Assembly (NCBI GenBank): GCA_963678675.1
Contig: OY783199.1
Location: forward strand, 9,694,356-9,758,355
Reading direction: 5' to 3'
Source of the DNA: Xiphydria camelus
Lineage: Eukaryota; Arthropoda; Insecta; Hymenoptera; Xiphydriidae
Length of the DNA: 64,000 bases
Shown: one piece after another, positions 24,264-35,736 of the stretch
Layout of the letters: each line of letters opens with the position of its first letter
Position numbering within the stretch: the stretch's first letter is position 1
Program-made: the position numbers and the translations under genes
The notes under the pieces: generated by a model
Databases searched by the model: none
What the model was told of the DNA's origin: nothing
Seen by the model: the letters and a program-made list of their open reading frames with translations, nothing else

Positions 24264-24670
24264 TAAAGGTTGATTCTCACTATACGTTCCGTTTCCGTTC
24301 CATATCGGTTCCGTTCCGTTTACATAAAATATTATGACATAAAAATAAGTGTAGGTATACACACTTTCCGTTCCGTTTAGATACCGTTTCCGAACACGTC
24401 CGTTCAGTTTAAATGCAAACGTATTTTTGACGGACAGACTGAAACGTGTCGGAAGCGGTAAGGATAGTAGGAACAGAGTCTTTGCGGGTCAGTTACATAT
24501 TGTTTGGCGGACAGCGCGTTTGCTTTTAGTTTTGAAATATGAATGACGAGAAACTGATTGAACTGGTGAGGCAAAATCCTATCCCTGAAGGAGTGCTAAC
24601 GATACATTACTCGCAGGATCGACTTTACTCAACAACTACCGTTTCTTCATCATTATAGGGGAACGAGAGG

Positions 24671-24857
24671 TCACAATGATCTCGCGTGTTCTAGATCTCC
24701 CTCGACTTCTATTCGTCCATATAATGTAACGTATTCTCCATCAATATTTTTTTTTAACATTTCATGCATCCAAAATCTTCGTTTTTTTCTTTTTAAGCAA
24801 GCTTTTTCATCTAATGTAATAGCAGCTATGATTAGGTCATCATCGGACCATATTTTA
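24671..24857 (-). pseudogene. Internally deleted HARBI1-like transposase remnant
   Basis: The frame runs WSDDDLIIAAITLDEKACL, RRFWMHEMLKKNIDGEYVT, GRIEVEGDLEHARSL and a stop. GEYVTLY after the basic helix is a good Harbinger match. The start codon has become ATA. The DDE catalytic region is absent, so it cannot catalyse transposition. The longer frame upstream of it lies in the inserted element. Confidence 0.7.
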
Positions 24858-24862
24858 ACACT

Positions 24863-25605
24863 AGGTTCGTTCCAACTAACATGAGAACTGGTTCTGAACT
24901 CGGCGGAGTGTGCGCAGTCTGACTTAGCCGTTCCAACAAACACAGAACTGGTTCTGGAACGATTCCAAAGAGCGTTCCAACTAAACTGCGAACTGTAACA
25001 GAACGGTTCTAGAACGGTAATTCCAGTCCCTAGTTCTGAGTTGGGACGATTTTCTAGCCCACGCGTAGTAAGGCGCGAGACGCGCTCTATTTGAATCGGT
25101 GAGTCCAAGAACAGTACAAATGCATATAGTTTCGAGAAAAAATGAAAAAACATAATAACTTCACAATGAGTTAATGGCCATGATATAAAAGTTGTGATAA
25201 CTTTTTAGGTAAATGATAATTGAAAATAAAAAATCCGAAAAAATCACTCCCCTCCAAGTTATAGAAGTAAAAAATGTATGCACTCTCTTGTACTCTTTTT
25301 GGACTCATCTTTCTTTTTCTGCTTTTTTGAATGTTTGTGCATGATAAGCTCTTGAAAACTGTAATGTTTTTTACGTTTCAACAATTAGTTGAACTCACAC
25401 ATTCGCTTAGGATAACCCGTGATTTTCCGCAAAATGTATACAAAAGGTGGACAAGCCTCCCTGTGCTGTGTGCGATCCTGTGTTCCAACACATCCCATGA
25501 ATTCAGTTCTAAAACGCATCTGACTGGCGCATGCGCATTAAATAATTCTTAACTAGTTCCAGGACGGTTCTAGAACTGTCCTAAAATGCTTGTTGGAACG
25601 AACCT
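24863..25605. mobile_element. 743 bp element inserted in the Harbinger MITE (ACT duplication)
   Basis: AGGTTCGTTCCAAC starts it and the inverse of AGGTTCGTTCCAAC ends it, flanked by ACT on both sides (24860-24862, 25606-25608). Comparison with the uninterrupted sister copies (..TTTTAACACTATTGCATAC) confirms the join. Subterminal GTTCTAGAAC-type words are repeated. Three-base duplication and AGGTT tips suggest a Harbinger relative. No coding region recognised. Confidence 0.83.
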
Positions 25606-25737
25606 ACTATTGCATACAACACCCACTATTTTGATGGAAAGGAAACTGAACACTGACGGAAAAATGTGAACACAGACTAGAATTTTACTGAACGTATATG
25701 GAACGGAAACGGAACGTATAGTGAGAATCAACCTTAA

Positions 25738-26520
25738 TACGAACAATAGCTTCCATCGCCCGAAGAAACCCTCTCGAGCAATACAAACCTGACCCCCTCT
25801 GCACAGTCTAAACAGCGATTGATTTTTGCGTCATTTTTCTTCAGTTTCAAGTTATTAACCATAACATGTGCGATCAAGAGTAGATCTCGAGGTCGTAAAT
25901 CCCGAAGGCACTACTGCGTGACACGAATAGTGACCGAAAACGTAGAGTGGTGGATTTAAACCGTATCGGTTAGTTGAAATGATTTAACATTGCACTCACA
26001 ATATTACTGGTGATTATATTGGATTCAAAGAGATATAGTAATTCCGTGATGTAGCCGTGGTTTACAATTAGATACACTGAGAGGTAGTTTTGAGGGAAAT
26101 GTGTGGGACTGCGAACGCATTCGTAACCCCCATTCACCAAAACATACCGCCTGCCTCGCTGTTGCGACCGATGTATAGATGATATCTAGATTAGTGCGTT
26201 TTTTAGGCCAAGCGAACGTTGGGTCGCAGTTAAGTGGGGTGACGCAGGGCGACTCACCGCAGATTTTGTAACCCATAGAAATCTATATAATAGCGAATGT
26301 TCGGACGCAGTGTGAGGTGGCGTAGTTTTCACGCGTCGCGAGCCGGCCGAGCGAACGTTGAGACGCAGATCAGTGAGGGGACGCAGGGCGACTCACCGCA
26401 GATTTTTGTAACCAGTAGTCAAAAAATATGAACTTTACATCTAACAATTTTTCTATAAAAACTGTTTTATATTATATGTTATTATACACACACGTATTTT
26501 TATCTACAACAAAGTATCTT
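25738..26520. other. Unassigned; contains a duplicated GACGCAGGGCGACTCACC motif
   Basis: The block CGAACGTTG..GACGCAG, GACGCAGGGCGACTCACCGC and AGATTTT(G)TAACC occurs at about 26210-26275 and again at 26345-26412. A third, shorter relative lies near 29030-29065. Non-coding. Confidence 0.5.
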
Positions 26521-26523
26521 ACA

Positions 26524-26757
26524 TCGATGTGGGCCTAAAGTTCATAGATAATAAGATAATGGCGATTAAATTTCCTTTCCTGGTGAATAAGTTTAGCCTC
26601 ATATGTTTCTTTGACTTATCAAATATCTATTTACAATCGTGATGTATTATAGATTGTACACACATACGTACCATATGAGGCTAAACTTACTTGCCAGCGA
26701 AGAAGTTTCAATTACTATTATCTCATTATTTATGAACTTTTTACCTATATCGATATG
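26524..26757. repeat. Foldback element, ~80 bp arms
   Basis: ATCGATGTGGGCCTAAAGTTC, TAAGATAATGG and AAGTTTAGCCTCATATG on the left pair with CATATGAGGCTAAACTT, TTATCTCATTATT and TCGATATG on the right. Confidence 0.72.
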
Positions 26758-27222
26758 ACTTTTCTATGCATGGTGGGAGAAGGAAATTCTTCGAAACCAC
26801 CGAGCTGGAGCATGAAAATTGGCGCCGGGAGAGTACGCAGATTCAGCGCCGTTCGGTTGGTGCTATCCCCGAAGAAGTACACGTGCACCGCAATAGTCGA
26901 ATTTATTGCGGGTCTGCACTTTGTCCGAGGAGAGCATAAAAGGCAGAGGGTTTCTGTTGCCTCCCGCGAGGCTCCTGAAATCTGAGCACGCGCGGTCGAG
27001 GCCCTTCGCTTGCGACCCGGCGCCTATCACTCTCGCTAGGCTGAGCTACTATCTATTTAGCCGGTCAAATAGATTGAAATTTCTCTGGCAGTAAATTTTT
27101 ATCGTGTATAAACTGCAATCTAGCTAGATTTATTTTCCTCAACCGAGATTCTAGACTAACTCTCGCTAGATTGTTCTCAATGCTGTGTCCACTTGAGTAA
27201 ATCTAGCTGAAAACGAAAGAAC

Positions 27223-27432
27223 ACTTTCGCCAGTGCGCATTTGTATTTATAATTGTGATACTATTAAACGGTACAAACCGTTGTGTCTAATTCAAAAAGC
27301 GCATTTAGTTTACTCTCTCTTAACTCTGCCATCAGTCGCTGTTCCGTCTCGTGATAAACGGAATTCGATACAACGGTTCGTACTGTTTAATGGTATCACA
27401 GTCATAAATACAAATGCGCACTGGCGCACGTA
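27223..27432. repeat. Foldback MITE, ~70 bp arms
   Basis: CGCCAGTGCGCATTTGTATT opens it and its inverse closes it. Both arms carry TGATACTATTAAACGGTAC/GTACTGTTTAATGGTATCA and ACAAACCGTTG/CAACGGTTCGT. The 60 bp spacer is non-coding. Confidence 0.78.
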
Positions 27433-27559
27433 TTCTATCAACGGATGCGTGGTCCATCCTTCCTATCGCATACTTTCTACAAAGAAGAATTTCGATGTTT
27501 CACATCTAACAATTTTCCTATACAAACGGTATTTAAATGTTATTGATGTGTAAACATCT

Positions 27560-28687
27560 ATGCTATGGCTCTGCGGTAGGACCTTCCTGGGAAATTGAGC
27601 GTCAGACGTAAGCCATGTAGATGTGATTGCGTCAGTGTGTGTGTGGCGCTACTGCGCATACTATTCGCGCAAGCTGGATTATCTCAACGGGAAAACATTT
27701 TAGAGAAAAAAGTTTAATATAAAACTTTAAGGATTTTCCCTTGGCTACCCAGTGGTCGTATTGATTTGACCTTGGCCGTAACCTTTAAGGTAATATCAAA
27801 TGCCTTCCTAAACCGTTCATCCAATTGCGATGAAACTTTGGGGAATGGCTGGACGCATGCCCGCGAAGGTTTCTGAGTTAGTAAATCTTATACAGGGTGT
27901 TCAAAAAGTACCGGTACTGATGATTATTATGCCTTCCTAAACCGTTCATCCGATTGCGATGAAAAGTTGGGGAATGGTTGGACGCATATCCGCGAAGGTT
28001 TCTGAGTTAGTAAATCTTATACAGGGTGTTCAAAAAGTACCGGTACGGATGATTATTATGCCTTCCTAAACCGTTCATCCGATTGCGATGAAAATTTGAG
28101 GAACAGTTGGACGCATATCCGCGAAGGTTTGAGTTAGTAAATCTTATACAGGGTGTTCAAAAAGTACCGGTACGGATGTTTATTATGCCTTCCTAAACCG
28201 TTCATCCGATTGCGATGAAACTTTGGGGACTGGTTGGACGCATGCCCGCGAAGGTTTCTGAGTTAGTAAATCTTATAAAAGGTGTTCAAAAAGTACCGGT
28301 ACGGATGATTATTATGCCTTCCTAAACCGTTCATCCGATTGCGATGAAAATTTGGGGAACAGTTGGACGCATATCCGCGAAGGTTTCTGAGTTAGTAAAT
28401 CTTATACAGGGTGTTTAAAAAGTCGAACTATACTTGACCTAAATTTGACCTCCGCTGACAATAAAGGTAACATGAAAAAAATGGTCAAGGACACATTTGA
28501 ACGTGAAAAAAAAATTAATTTGACCTTGATATAACCTTGAAGGTCATGGTCAAGGTCAAATCCAATATGACCATTGCGTAGCCCGGGAAAAATACTAAAA
28601 GTTTTGTATTAAAAATGTATTTAAACAATGGTGGACGGACAAAATCAATCCACAATCTACTCGTGCGAAGCCGGGACGGGCTGCTAG
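27560..28687 (+). mobile_element. Helitron-like 3' terminal part (non-autonomous)
   Basis: The right end reads CGAAGCCGGGACGGGCTGCTAG followed by T, in which a GC-rich short hairpin precedes CTAG/T. That is the 3' structure of Helitrons, which insert between A and T without target duplication. Upstream lies a 129 bp minisatellite, a common Helitron cargo. The left boundary is not defined; there is no Rep/helicase coding here. Confidence 0.65.
27800..28425. repeat. Minisatellite, ~129 bp unit, about 4.9 copies
   Basis: Units start with TGCCTTCCTAAACCGTTCAT at 27801, 27930, 28059, 28186 and 28315. Each contains GATTGCGATGAAA, TTGGACGCAT, CGCGAAGGTTTCTGAG and TACAGGGTGTTCAAAAAGTA. The fourth unit boundary is two bases shorter because of a small deletion (GGTTT without TCT). 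Confidence 0.95.
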
Positions 28688-29204
28688 TAAGTTATAAATC
28701 TAATATAATAATAATAAATATTTTATTATAGAAAAAATTAAACTTCTTTATGTCGAACTACGACGTCATATTCCCCAATTAAACTCGGACCGCAGATAAT
28801 TGTAAGATGTTTACACATCCTCCGTGAGTACAACGGCACTCACACCTTTTTTTTAAACGTGCTAACCAATGATCAATCAATCCTCATGCTTTCATTAATG
28901 AGGGTAAATACTGCTTCGTACTCCGATACAGTGAGCGTGTAGTAGTAAGTGGTTAAGCTAGGGCTCGGTGAAAGGGGACCATCGAGTCGTGGCGGAGAGA
29001 GCCGATGCGTCCCGGGTTAGGCCAGGCGAACGTTGGGACGCAGTTGAGTGAGGAGACGCAGGGTGATCGTTGCCTCTATATCTATATATAGAATAGATAT
29101 AGATATAGAGGCAATGTTCAACGTTCGCCTGGCCTCAGCGTATTTAGCCACTCCAGCGACGTTTCACGAGCAGCCGGTCTCACCCCCGAAGCGCGGGAGA
29201 TGTT
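28688..29204. other. Unassigned; includes a 29068-29125 hairpin
   Basis: Mostly unrecognised. The stretch GTTGCCTCTATATCTATAT..ATAGATATAGAGGCAA at about 29073-29116 is a compact hairpin, and CAGGCGAACGTTG lies inverted on both sides of it (29026 and 29120-29133). Confidence 0.45.
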
Positions 29205-29618
29205 TCACATCAAAAAGAAATATTGATGGAGAATATGTTACATTATATGGACGAATAGAAGTCAAGGGAGATCTAGAACGCGCGAGATCATTGTGACCTC
29301 TCGCTCCCCTATAATGATGAAGAAACGGTAGCCGTTGAGGAAAGTCGATCCTGCGAGTAATGTATCGTTAGCACTCCTTCAGAGAGGGATAGGATTTTGC
29401 CTCACCAGTTCAATCAGTTTTTCGTCATTCATACTTCAAAACTAAAAGCAAACGCGCTGTCCGCCAAACAATATGTTACTGACCCGCAAAGACTGTTCCC
29501 ACTATCCTTACCGCTTCCGAACGGAAAGTGTGTATACCTACACTTATTTTAATGTCATAATATTTTATGTAAACGGAACGGAGCTGATATGGAACGGAAA
29601 CGGAACGTATAGTGAGAA
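29205..29618. mobile_element. Harbinger-type element, right part only
   Basis: It carries the GGAGAATATGTTACATTATA coding remnant and the same downstream sequence as the full copies, ending near GTATAGTGAGAATCATCAT. The tip is mutated from ATCAACCT. The left half is missing. It lies head-to-tail with the next copy, sharing TTA between them. Confidence 0.72.
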
Positions 29619-29628
29619 TCATCATTTA

Positions 29629-30377
29629 AGGTTGATTCTCACTATACGTTCCGTTTCCGTTCCATAACCGTTCCATATACGTTCAGTAAAATTCTAGTCT
29701 GTTCACATTTTTCCGTCAATGTTCAGTTTCCTTTCCATCAAAATAGTGGGTGTTGTATGCAATAGTGTTAAAATATGGTCCGATGAAAACCTAATCATAG
29801 CTGCTATTACATTAGATGAAAAAGCTTGCTTAAAAAGAAAAAAAACGAAGATTTTGGATGCATAAAATCTTTAAAAAAAAATATTGATGGAGAATATGTT
29901 ACATTATATGGACGAATAGAAGTCGAGGGAGATCTAGAACGCGCGAGATCATTGTGACCTCTCGCTCCCCTATAATGACGAAGAAACGGTAGCTTCAACA
30001 GCTCCCGTTTCCCCCGGAAAGTCGATCCTGCGAGTAATGTATCGTTAGCACTCCTTCAGGAATAAGATTTTGCCTCACCAGTTTAATCAGTTTCTCGTCA
30101 TTCATATTTTAAAACTAAAAGCAAACGCGCTGTCCGCCAAACAATATGTAACTGACCCGCAAAGACTCTGTTCCCACTATCCTTACCGCTTCCGACACGT
30201 TTCAGTCTGTCCGTCAAAAATACGTTTGCGTTTAAACTGAACGGAAGTGTTCAGAAACGGTATCTAAACGAAACGGAAAGTGTGTATACCTACACTTATT
30301 TTTATGTCATAATATTTTATGTAAACAGAACGCAACCGATATGGAACGGAAACGGAACGTATAGTGAGAATCAACCT
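29629..30377 (+). mobile_element. Complete ~749 bp Harbinger-type MITE
   Basis: AGGTTGATTCTCACTATACG and its inverse bound it. The flanks are TTA at left and TAA at right, so an exact duplication is not shown. It holds the degraded N-terminus (KMWSDEN-like, ACLKRKK, then IDGEYVTLY) on the plus strand and is the uninterrupted sister of 24267-25734. Confidence 0.82.
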
Positions 30378-30435
30378 TAATGTGGAATGGTAACCTTGGG
30401 AATGTGTGCGTGATGGAGTCGGTCCGTCGTTGTTG

Positions 30436-32732
30436 TTACCGTCTTACTTGCGTGCTCCGTACTTGCGCTATTTCTTGCTCCCTCCATTTGCTTAGCGCTA
30501 CTCTAGCGAACCTGACGAAGTGTGGGAACATTTCCTTGGAGACTAGGTTATGCGGGGGACCCGGCCAGCGGAGGTGCGTGGATCTAGTGGCGCCGATAAG
30601 TTCCTTTCTCTCGGTTATGTGTTTCGAACAGTCCTCAATAACGTGCCAGACGGTGTCCTGACCGCCGCAGCTGCAGAGGCCGGAGTCAGTCAGAGCGAAC
30701 TGATTCAAGTTCCACTGGAAGTATCCGTGACCAGACAGGATTTGGGTCGTGTAATGGTCCGTGGTGAACCAGTCAGCGTTAAGACGATCCTGGATAGAGG
30801 GGAAAAAGTTGTTCGTAATTCTACCTCGTGTGGAAGCATCCCATTCTAGCTGCCATCGCCTGAGGGTTTCCTCTCGTATTGAGTTCCGTATTCTCTGGGG
30901 AGTGTGACGGTCCTCTGGGTCTATTTCGTCTGGATTGAAGGAGAGCTGCCCGAGTTGAAAATGTTGCCATTTGCGAAGTTTAAACAAGGCAGCGCGCTCG
31001 TTAACTAGCAGGTCGATTGGTATCGCGCCCGCGATCACATTGACGGCGTCCGCTGAAATTGTCCTGTACGCCTTGGTGACCCGGATAAGGATCCGCCTTT
31101 GAGCAGCACGCAAACGGGACCTGTGTCAAGCGTTCAACAGGTTGCTCCATCCGGCTGCTGCGTAAGCCATAACCGCGGTGTAGATGCCAGAGTAGAGTGT
31201 CCTCAGGACTCTCCAGCCTAGGCCCCACGTAGATTTTGCGACTCTGGCAAGTTTATTGAACACGACCTCGCATTTGCGAGAGACATATTCGATATGAGTC
31301 CTGATATTGAATCTCTGTTCGATATGAATGCCGAGGTATCTGACAGATTTCTGCAATTTCAAGAGACGGCCGTTCAGTTTTATAGTAGGTGATCTGGAGA
31401 TGTTTAAGTGGACTTTCACAAGAGGAGTATAAGGGTTTTCGGAGCGGAGAGCTGAAGTTTCTCCATCTTGCACCATTCCTGGAGAAAGGTAATCACATCG
31501 GTGGCTCTTTCTTGGAGTTGTCTCCTCGAGTTTCCGAAGATGACCACTGCGAGGTCGTCGGCGTACGCAATAGACTTGCAGCCCGTTGTTTCAACTCCCC
31601 TGATTGCGGAGTCAAAGATTAAGTTCCAGAGATTTGGCCCTAGTATAGAGCCCCGTGGACAGCCCTTGGTCATCGGTTTCGTGATAAATCCCCTCGGACC
31701 TTGTACCATGACCTCTCTGTTGTCAAGGTAGTTTTCGATCAGTCTATAGATATTAGTGGGGCATTCACGCAGTTGCAGATTCCTGAGGATGCTCGGCCAC
31801 CAGACATTATCGAAGGCGCCCGCGATGTCAAAGAAAATACCCAGTGCATATTTGTGTTGCTTGTCTTCGCTGACAATTCATTGAAGCTCCACTATGGCAT
31901 CGTCTGTGGAGCGGACGGGTTTGAAACCAAATTGACGCGGAGAGGCTAAAGTGTGCATATGAAAGATGGCAGAGAGCCGTTTGGCTATAAGCTTCTCCAG
32001 GACTTTTCCTAGGATAGAGAGGAGGCAGACGGGTCGGTAAGATTTTATTAGGATCTTTGTCTTCTCCTTTCAAAAGGATTCTGATATTGTCTGGCTTCCA
32101 TGCGGTAGGGAAGATGCCGTGCTCGAGACAGCCATTCATAAGCTTAGTGATATCGTCTCCGAGGACAGGCCAGGCTCTTTTTATAACTTCAACTTCAATA
32201 AGGTCGTGACCAGGCGCCTTACCGCTTTTGAGCTCCGCGACTGCCTTCGCGATATCAAAGTCTGTGAAGGGGGGGCTCTTCTGCGTCGCTGTGGTAGTCA
32301 GAGTTCGTTGTGAGTGTCCGGATGCCGGCGAGCCACTCCGTCTCGATCTCGCGGTCATCGTCGGGGTTGAGTGTACAGTAATGCCCTGGAGTTCTCTTCC
32401 CAGTCTGTAGAGAACCTCCTGTGGGTTTGCACCGCAACGGAGGCTTTTTCGAACTTTAGTTTATTGTTCATGATTTTGTACACTAGACCCCACGGGTCCT
32501 TGTTACCTTCTTCAGTCACGAAGTTCCTCCAGCTCGTGACCTTCGCTTCATCAATCTTATGGTGGTATGATCTTAGACATTCCTGATACTTTTCCTTTTT
32601 CTGGACCCTCCTTACCAGATCCCGTTCTCGTTGGAACTTTCTGCGAGTTCGCGTGGCTTTCTTTTTGGCGTCCGTGAGGCTACGATCCCACCAGGGAGCC
32701 GAGGTTGGGTAAAGTTTCCTAGTCCAGTGCAT
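30436..32732 (-). pseudogene. ORF2 C-terminal part: linker, RT and zinc-finger tail
   Basis: This portion copies RNA into DNA at the nicked target. Pieces in order: linker with APWWDRSLTDAKKKATR (32355-32732); RT fingers with GKAPGHDLIEVEVIK and NIRILLKGEDKDPNK (31828-32358); palm with GCPRGSILGPNLWNLIFDSA and IAYADDLAVVIF, the catalytic YADD (31416-31709); thumb VRYLGIHIEQRFNIRTHI (31126-31476); tail ending CSCGGQDTVWHVIEDCSKH (30436-31113). Frame changes at about 32355, 31830-31710, 31450 and 31120 show it is dead, although catalytic residues survive. Confidence 0.86.
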
Positions 32733-32967
32733 TTAGGAATATTTTATAGGTGCGTGACCCAAAAATTTCAGAAACATTTTCTCTTTTGTTGCTCATTCGA
32801 AAGGGTCTTCGATGGAGACCTTAACCCTGAATTTGCGCATTCTCCAAATTGCCCCATCCGCCGCCATCTTGGATTCTTTTTTTTTTTCAACTACTCATAT
32901 CTCGCGTTCTGATAATCCCACAACAGTCGTTCTGGGGTCGTTGGACTCGTCAGGATTTACTCTTTAA

Positions 32968-35736
32968 GGGGGTAGTCTGCTTTAGGACGCCTAAAATAAG
33001 CGTTTTTTCGGCGATTTTTCGGGAAGAGCAGGAAAGGTATATCAGGAATCAAATTTTTATAGCATATTGTACTACATTTCAGCTTTAATGTCAAATTTTT
33101 TTTATTGAAAAATATCCTCAAATCTCTTAGATAATGCCATTTTGCCGGAGCGCCTGCTGTTGGATATTTGTTGGCTGCGCCGGTGATGGTGGTCGTATGC
33201 AGCGTCTGAAACAATCCGGACAAAAAAAATTTTAATTTTTATAAGTTTCTTTTCTGTGTGAACCTAAAAAATCCCAAGAAAGTTGTCAAATTATAAGTTT
33301 TTTCGAAGTTTGAAAGCAAAATATACATTTAAAAAAAAAAAATGTACTTCAAGTTGCAAAAAAAAGTAGTTTAAATAATAATTTTGTCGAACTTTTTAGG
33401 TTCACACAGAAGGTAATTTAATAACGAAGCTAGATCACTTTGAATTTTTATGATCGGACGAATAGTTTTTTTGCTATCACCGGCGCAGCTAACAAGAAAT
33501 CGAAAAAACGAAAACTCGAGAAAACGCGCTTTAAAGTTTTCGGTCCGAAAAAATACTAGTTTTTGGGTACTTACAGCAACTAGATGTTAATCTGCTATTC
33601 CAGGTCCATAGATTATCCCTTCCTCTTCCTCATAAAACTCATTTTGAGCCAGGGTTTCCAATCTTCTGGCTGTACGAGCCTCCTTGCTCGAAAAGGACGC
33701 GCGCCGGTTTCATGCGCTCAGCGTCGAGGGAGTCCGCAAAATTTTTACACTGCTGCCCAATTTTAATGCCTAATAGCTGCATCATTGAAAGTATAGCAGA
33801 GTAGCCCTCGTTGAACATGCCAGCTGCCAAATATGATCCAATTTTAACTATTTTCTCTCCTGAATTGAGATGCTTGGGACATAGGCGCCAGATAATCGAA
33901 TTGAAGGATTCGTTAGAATTTTGAGTGTGGCCGCCTAAGCACCGCGTCATTAAATCATCTTTAGATAATTCCTGGTAAATCGGCCGAATGTGCTTTTCCA
34001 CGTTCTCGTTAATTAGCCTCTTCGGATGTTTATATAATTCAAGGCAATTAGTCGCTTCGGCCTTCCGCCACTCACACCAGCTGTCAGCTCCTACTGGGCA
34101 ATTTTCGTGTCGAGGATTTGCATCCGTGGAGCAATAATGATCTAGGGTTGACATTATGGCTTTCTTCATTCCTTCCACTGAATTAATATTTCGGCGAATT
34201 GCTAAGCCGTAATATATTGTTAATTTCTTGATGAGATCCTCCGTAAGCCGCTTCTTTCCTCCGAGTTTCTCGGCTTTTCTCTTATTTCGGAGCCGAGTTC
34301 CCATGCGCTTTTGCACATGTCCGACGCACTCATTTTTCGTCACTGTACACTCGTCCCCGTACGGGTTGCTGTTTAAAATACCAGTAAATGTTTTCGAGTC
34401 ACCATCGCCTATATAATTTGTGTAAAAAAACTCCGAATTTCTCGACGGATCTGCAAAACATTTCCATTATGGAATCGACCTCCATCTTTCCTGCCGAACC
34501 TACGTGATTTGAGCAGCACGATTGTTTGTGATTCTCATACCACTCCGCAAAATCGTCTTCGTCCATAGTATTTTTATGGAGAGCACAGGCATGACAATAT
34601 GCACTTTTCACAACGAGATCGATTACTTTTCCACTATAGTACCCGATCAGCGTTGTAACACCGTACAGGGAAGTAAAGCCACGTTTTTTCCACGTGCCGT
34701 CGCCTGATACCTTGAAATGATTCGCTGGCCTTCCGTTTTCAATGTTTCTTTCTCGTTCTTCACTCACGGCTTTTTTACACGTGTTATCGAACATAGTCTT
34801 CGACGCTTCGTATAAATGTGAAACGATATTCTGGTATGACGTTTTTGCTAAGCCCGAAGAAATGTCCATAAGGCCGCAAAATAAATTTATTCCTTCTCTA
34901 CCAATACCAAACAACCTCATAACAAGAACAATTCGTCGATTAATTTCGTAACCCGTATTTATAAACGGTCCGGACTGTATTTCGCGTCTACCACACTTGC
35001 ATTGCACAATGATCTTGAATCCGAGGCCTCGATGTCCGCTTTCGGAAAAATTTATTTTCTGTTTGCAAGATCCGCAAATTGCAATTTCAGAAATTGCAAA
35101 AAATACTGAAATAAATTCTATAATCCGGTAGCAGTGCGCAGAATGGAGAATCACATCGTCGCTGCTTGCTGTTGCCAATTTCTGCCCACTGCGGCTCGAA
35201 CCGAGGCTCGAATCCAGCTCTTCATTATCCGACGAGATACTCATATACTGATTGCCGTGGAATTTACGTTTTCGTGTTTCCGAAGCACGATGTCTTTTCG
35301 AACGTTCTCCTTTTGGATACGAAGCCATGTTGCACTTGATCTGTACTCGACAAAGTCAAAAGTATAACTGAATGCTGATGCTACAAGTAACACCGTAGAT
35401 GCCGATGCCGAGAGCTGTAGAATACCGTTATATTCTCCCCACTACTACTATACACACCTTTTGAAACTCCAAATATTGTTTCAAAGGACAATTGGACATT
35501 TTCAGGTATACAAAGTTGAATAAAACAATAGAATATATCGAGGGGCAAAGCGCGCGCGCGTTCGAGTCTACCCGAGCGGCCGTACATGCTCGACGCTCGG
35601 TGACTAAAACTGCCGTAGCTTCAAAAATATTTTAAATTGGCCTCTAACATTTTCAGGACATATTCTTGAATAGTTTTGGAATCGATTTAGGCAAAAAAAA
35701 ACCGATTTTTTGAAGCCTGTAAAGCAGACTACCCCC
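32968..35736 (-). mobile_element. Kolobok-like DNA transposon, 2769 bp, TTAA duplication
   Basis: TTAA flanks both ends (32964-32967 and 35737-35740). The uninterrupted opposite arm of the host foldback (CTCTTTAATTGAG near 37963-37976, inverted) shows the empty site. The tips are GGGGGTAGTCTGCTTTA in both orientations. It contains one nearly complete transposase gene on the minus strand. TTAA duplication with G-rich tips and a Mutator-like DDE enzyme fits Kolobok better than piggyBac. Confidence 0.87.
33639..35328 (-). pseudogene. Mutator/Kolobok-type DDE transposase, one frameshift
   Basis: The protein begins MASYPKGERSKRHR at 35328 and ends IGNPGSK before TGA at 33639, about 563 residues. 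It has a CGSCK..CKCG zinc-like motif near residue 90-115, PFINTGYEINRRIVLVMRL, then VSGDGTWKKRGFTSLYGVTT (first catalytic Asp), EGSAGKMEVDSI-like HVGSAGKMEVDSI, YIGDGDSKTFTG (second Asp), ECVGHVQKRMGTRLRN and GGHTQNSNESFNSIIW (Glu). These are the blocks of the insect Mutator-like transposase family. A single slip in the T-run near 34425-34432 splits it into frames 34399-35328 and 33639-34343; nothing else is broken. It lies in a TTAA-flanked element, so Kolobok is favoured. Confidence 0.88.

Larger units (their letters stand above)
24267..25734 (-). mobile_element. Harbinger-type MITE with TAA duplication, interrupted
   Basis: TAA is present on both sides (24264-24266 and 25735-25737), the typical TWA target of PIF/Harbinger. 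The ends are AGGTTGATTCTCACTATACG and its inverse. Inside, on the minus strand, is a broken transposase N-terminus (WSDDDLIIAAITLDEKACL, then GEYVTLYGRIEVEGDL, near 24671-24857). A 743 bp element sits at 24863-25605; without it this copy is about 725 bp, the size of the copy at 29629-30377. Confidence 0.85.

Noticed and set aside
27800..28425. CRISPR-like array
   Set aside because: The 129 bp units are contiguous and diverged, without unique spacers, in a eukaryotic repeat context.
30550..32912. Plus-strand frames of 60-99 residues opposite the R1-like ORF2
   Set aside because: They are antisense shadows of the RT and tail, with no motifs.
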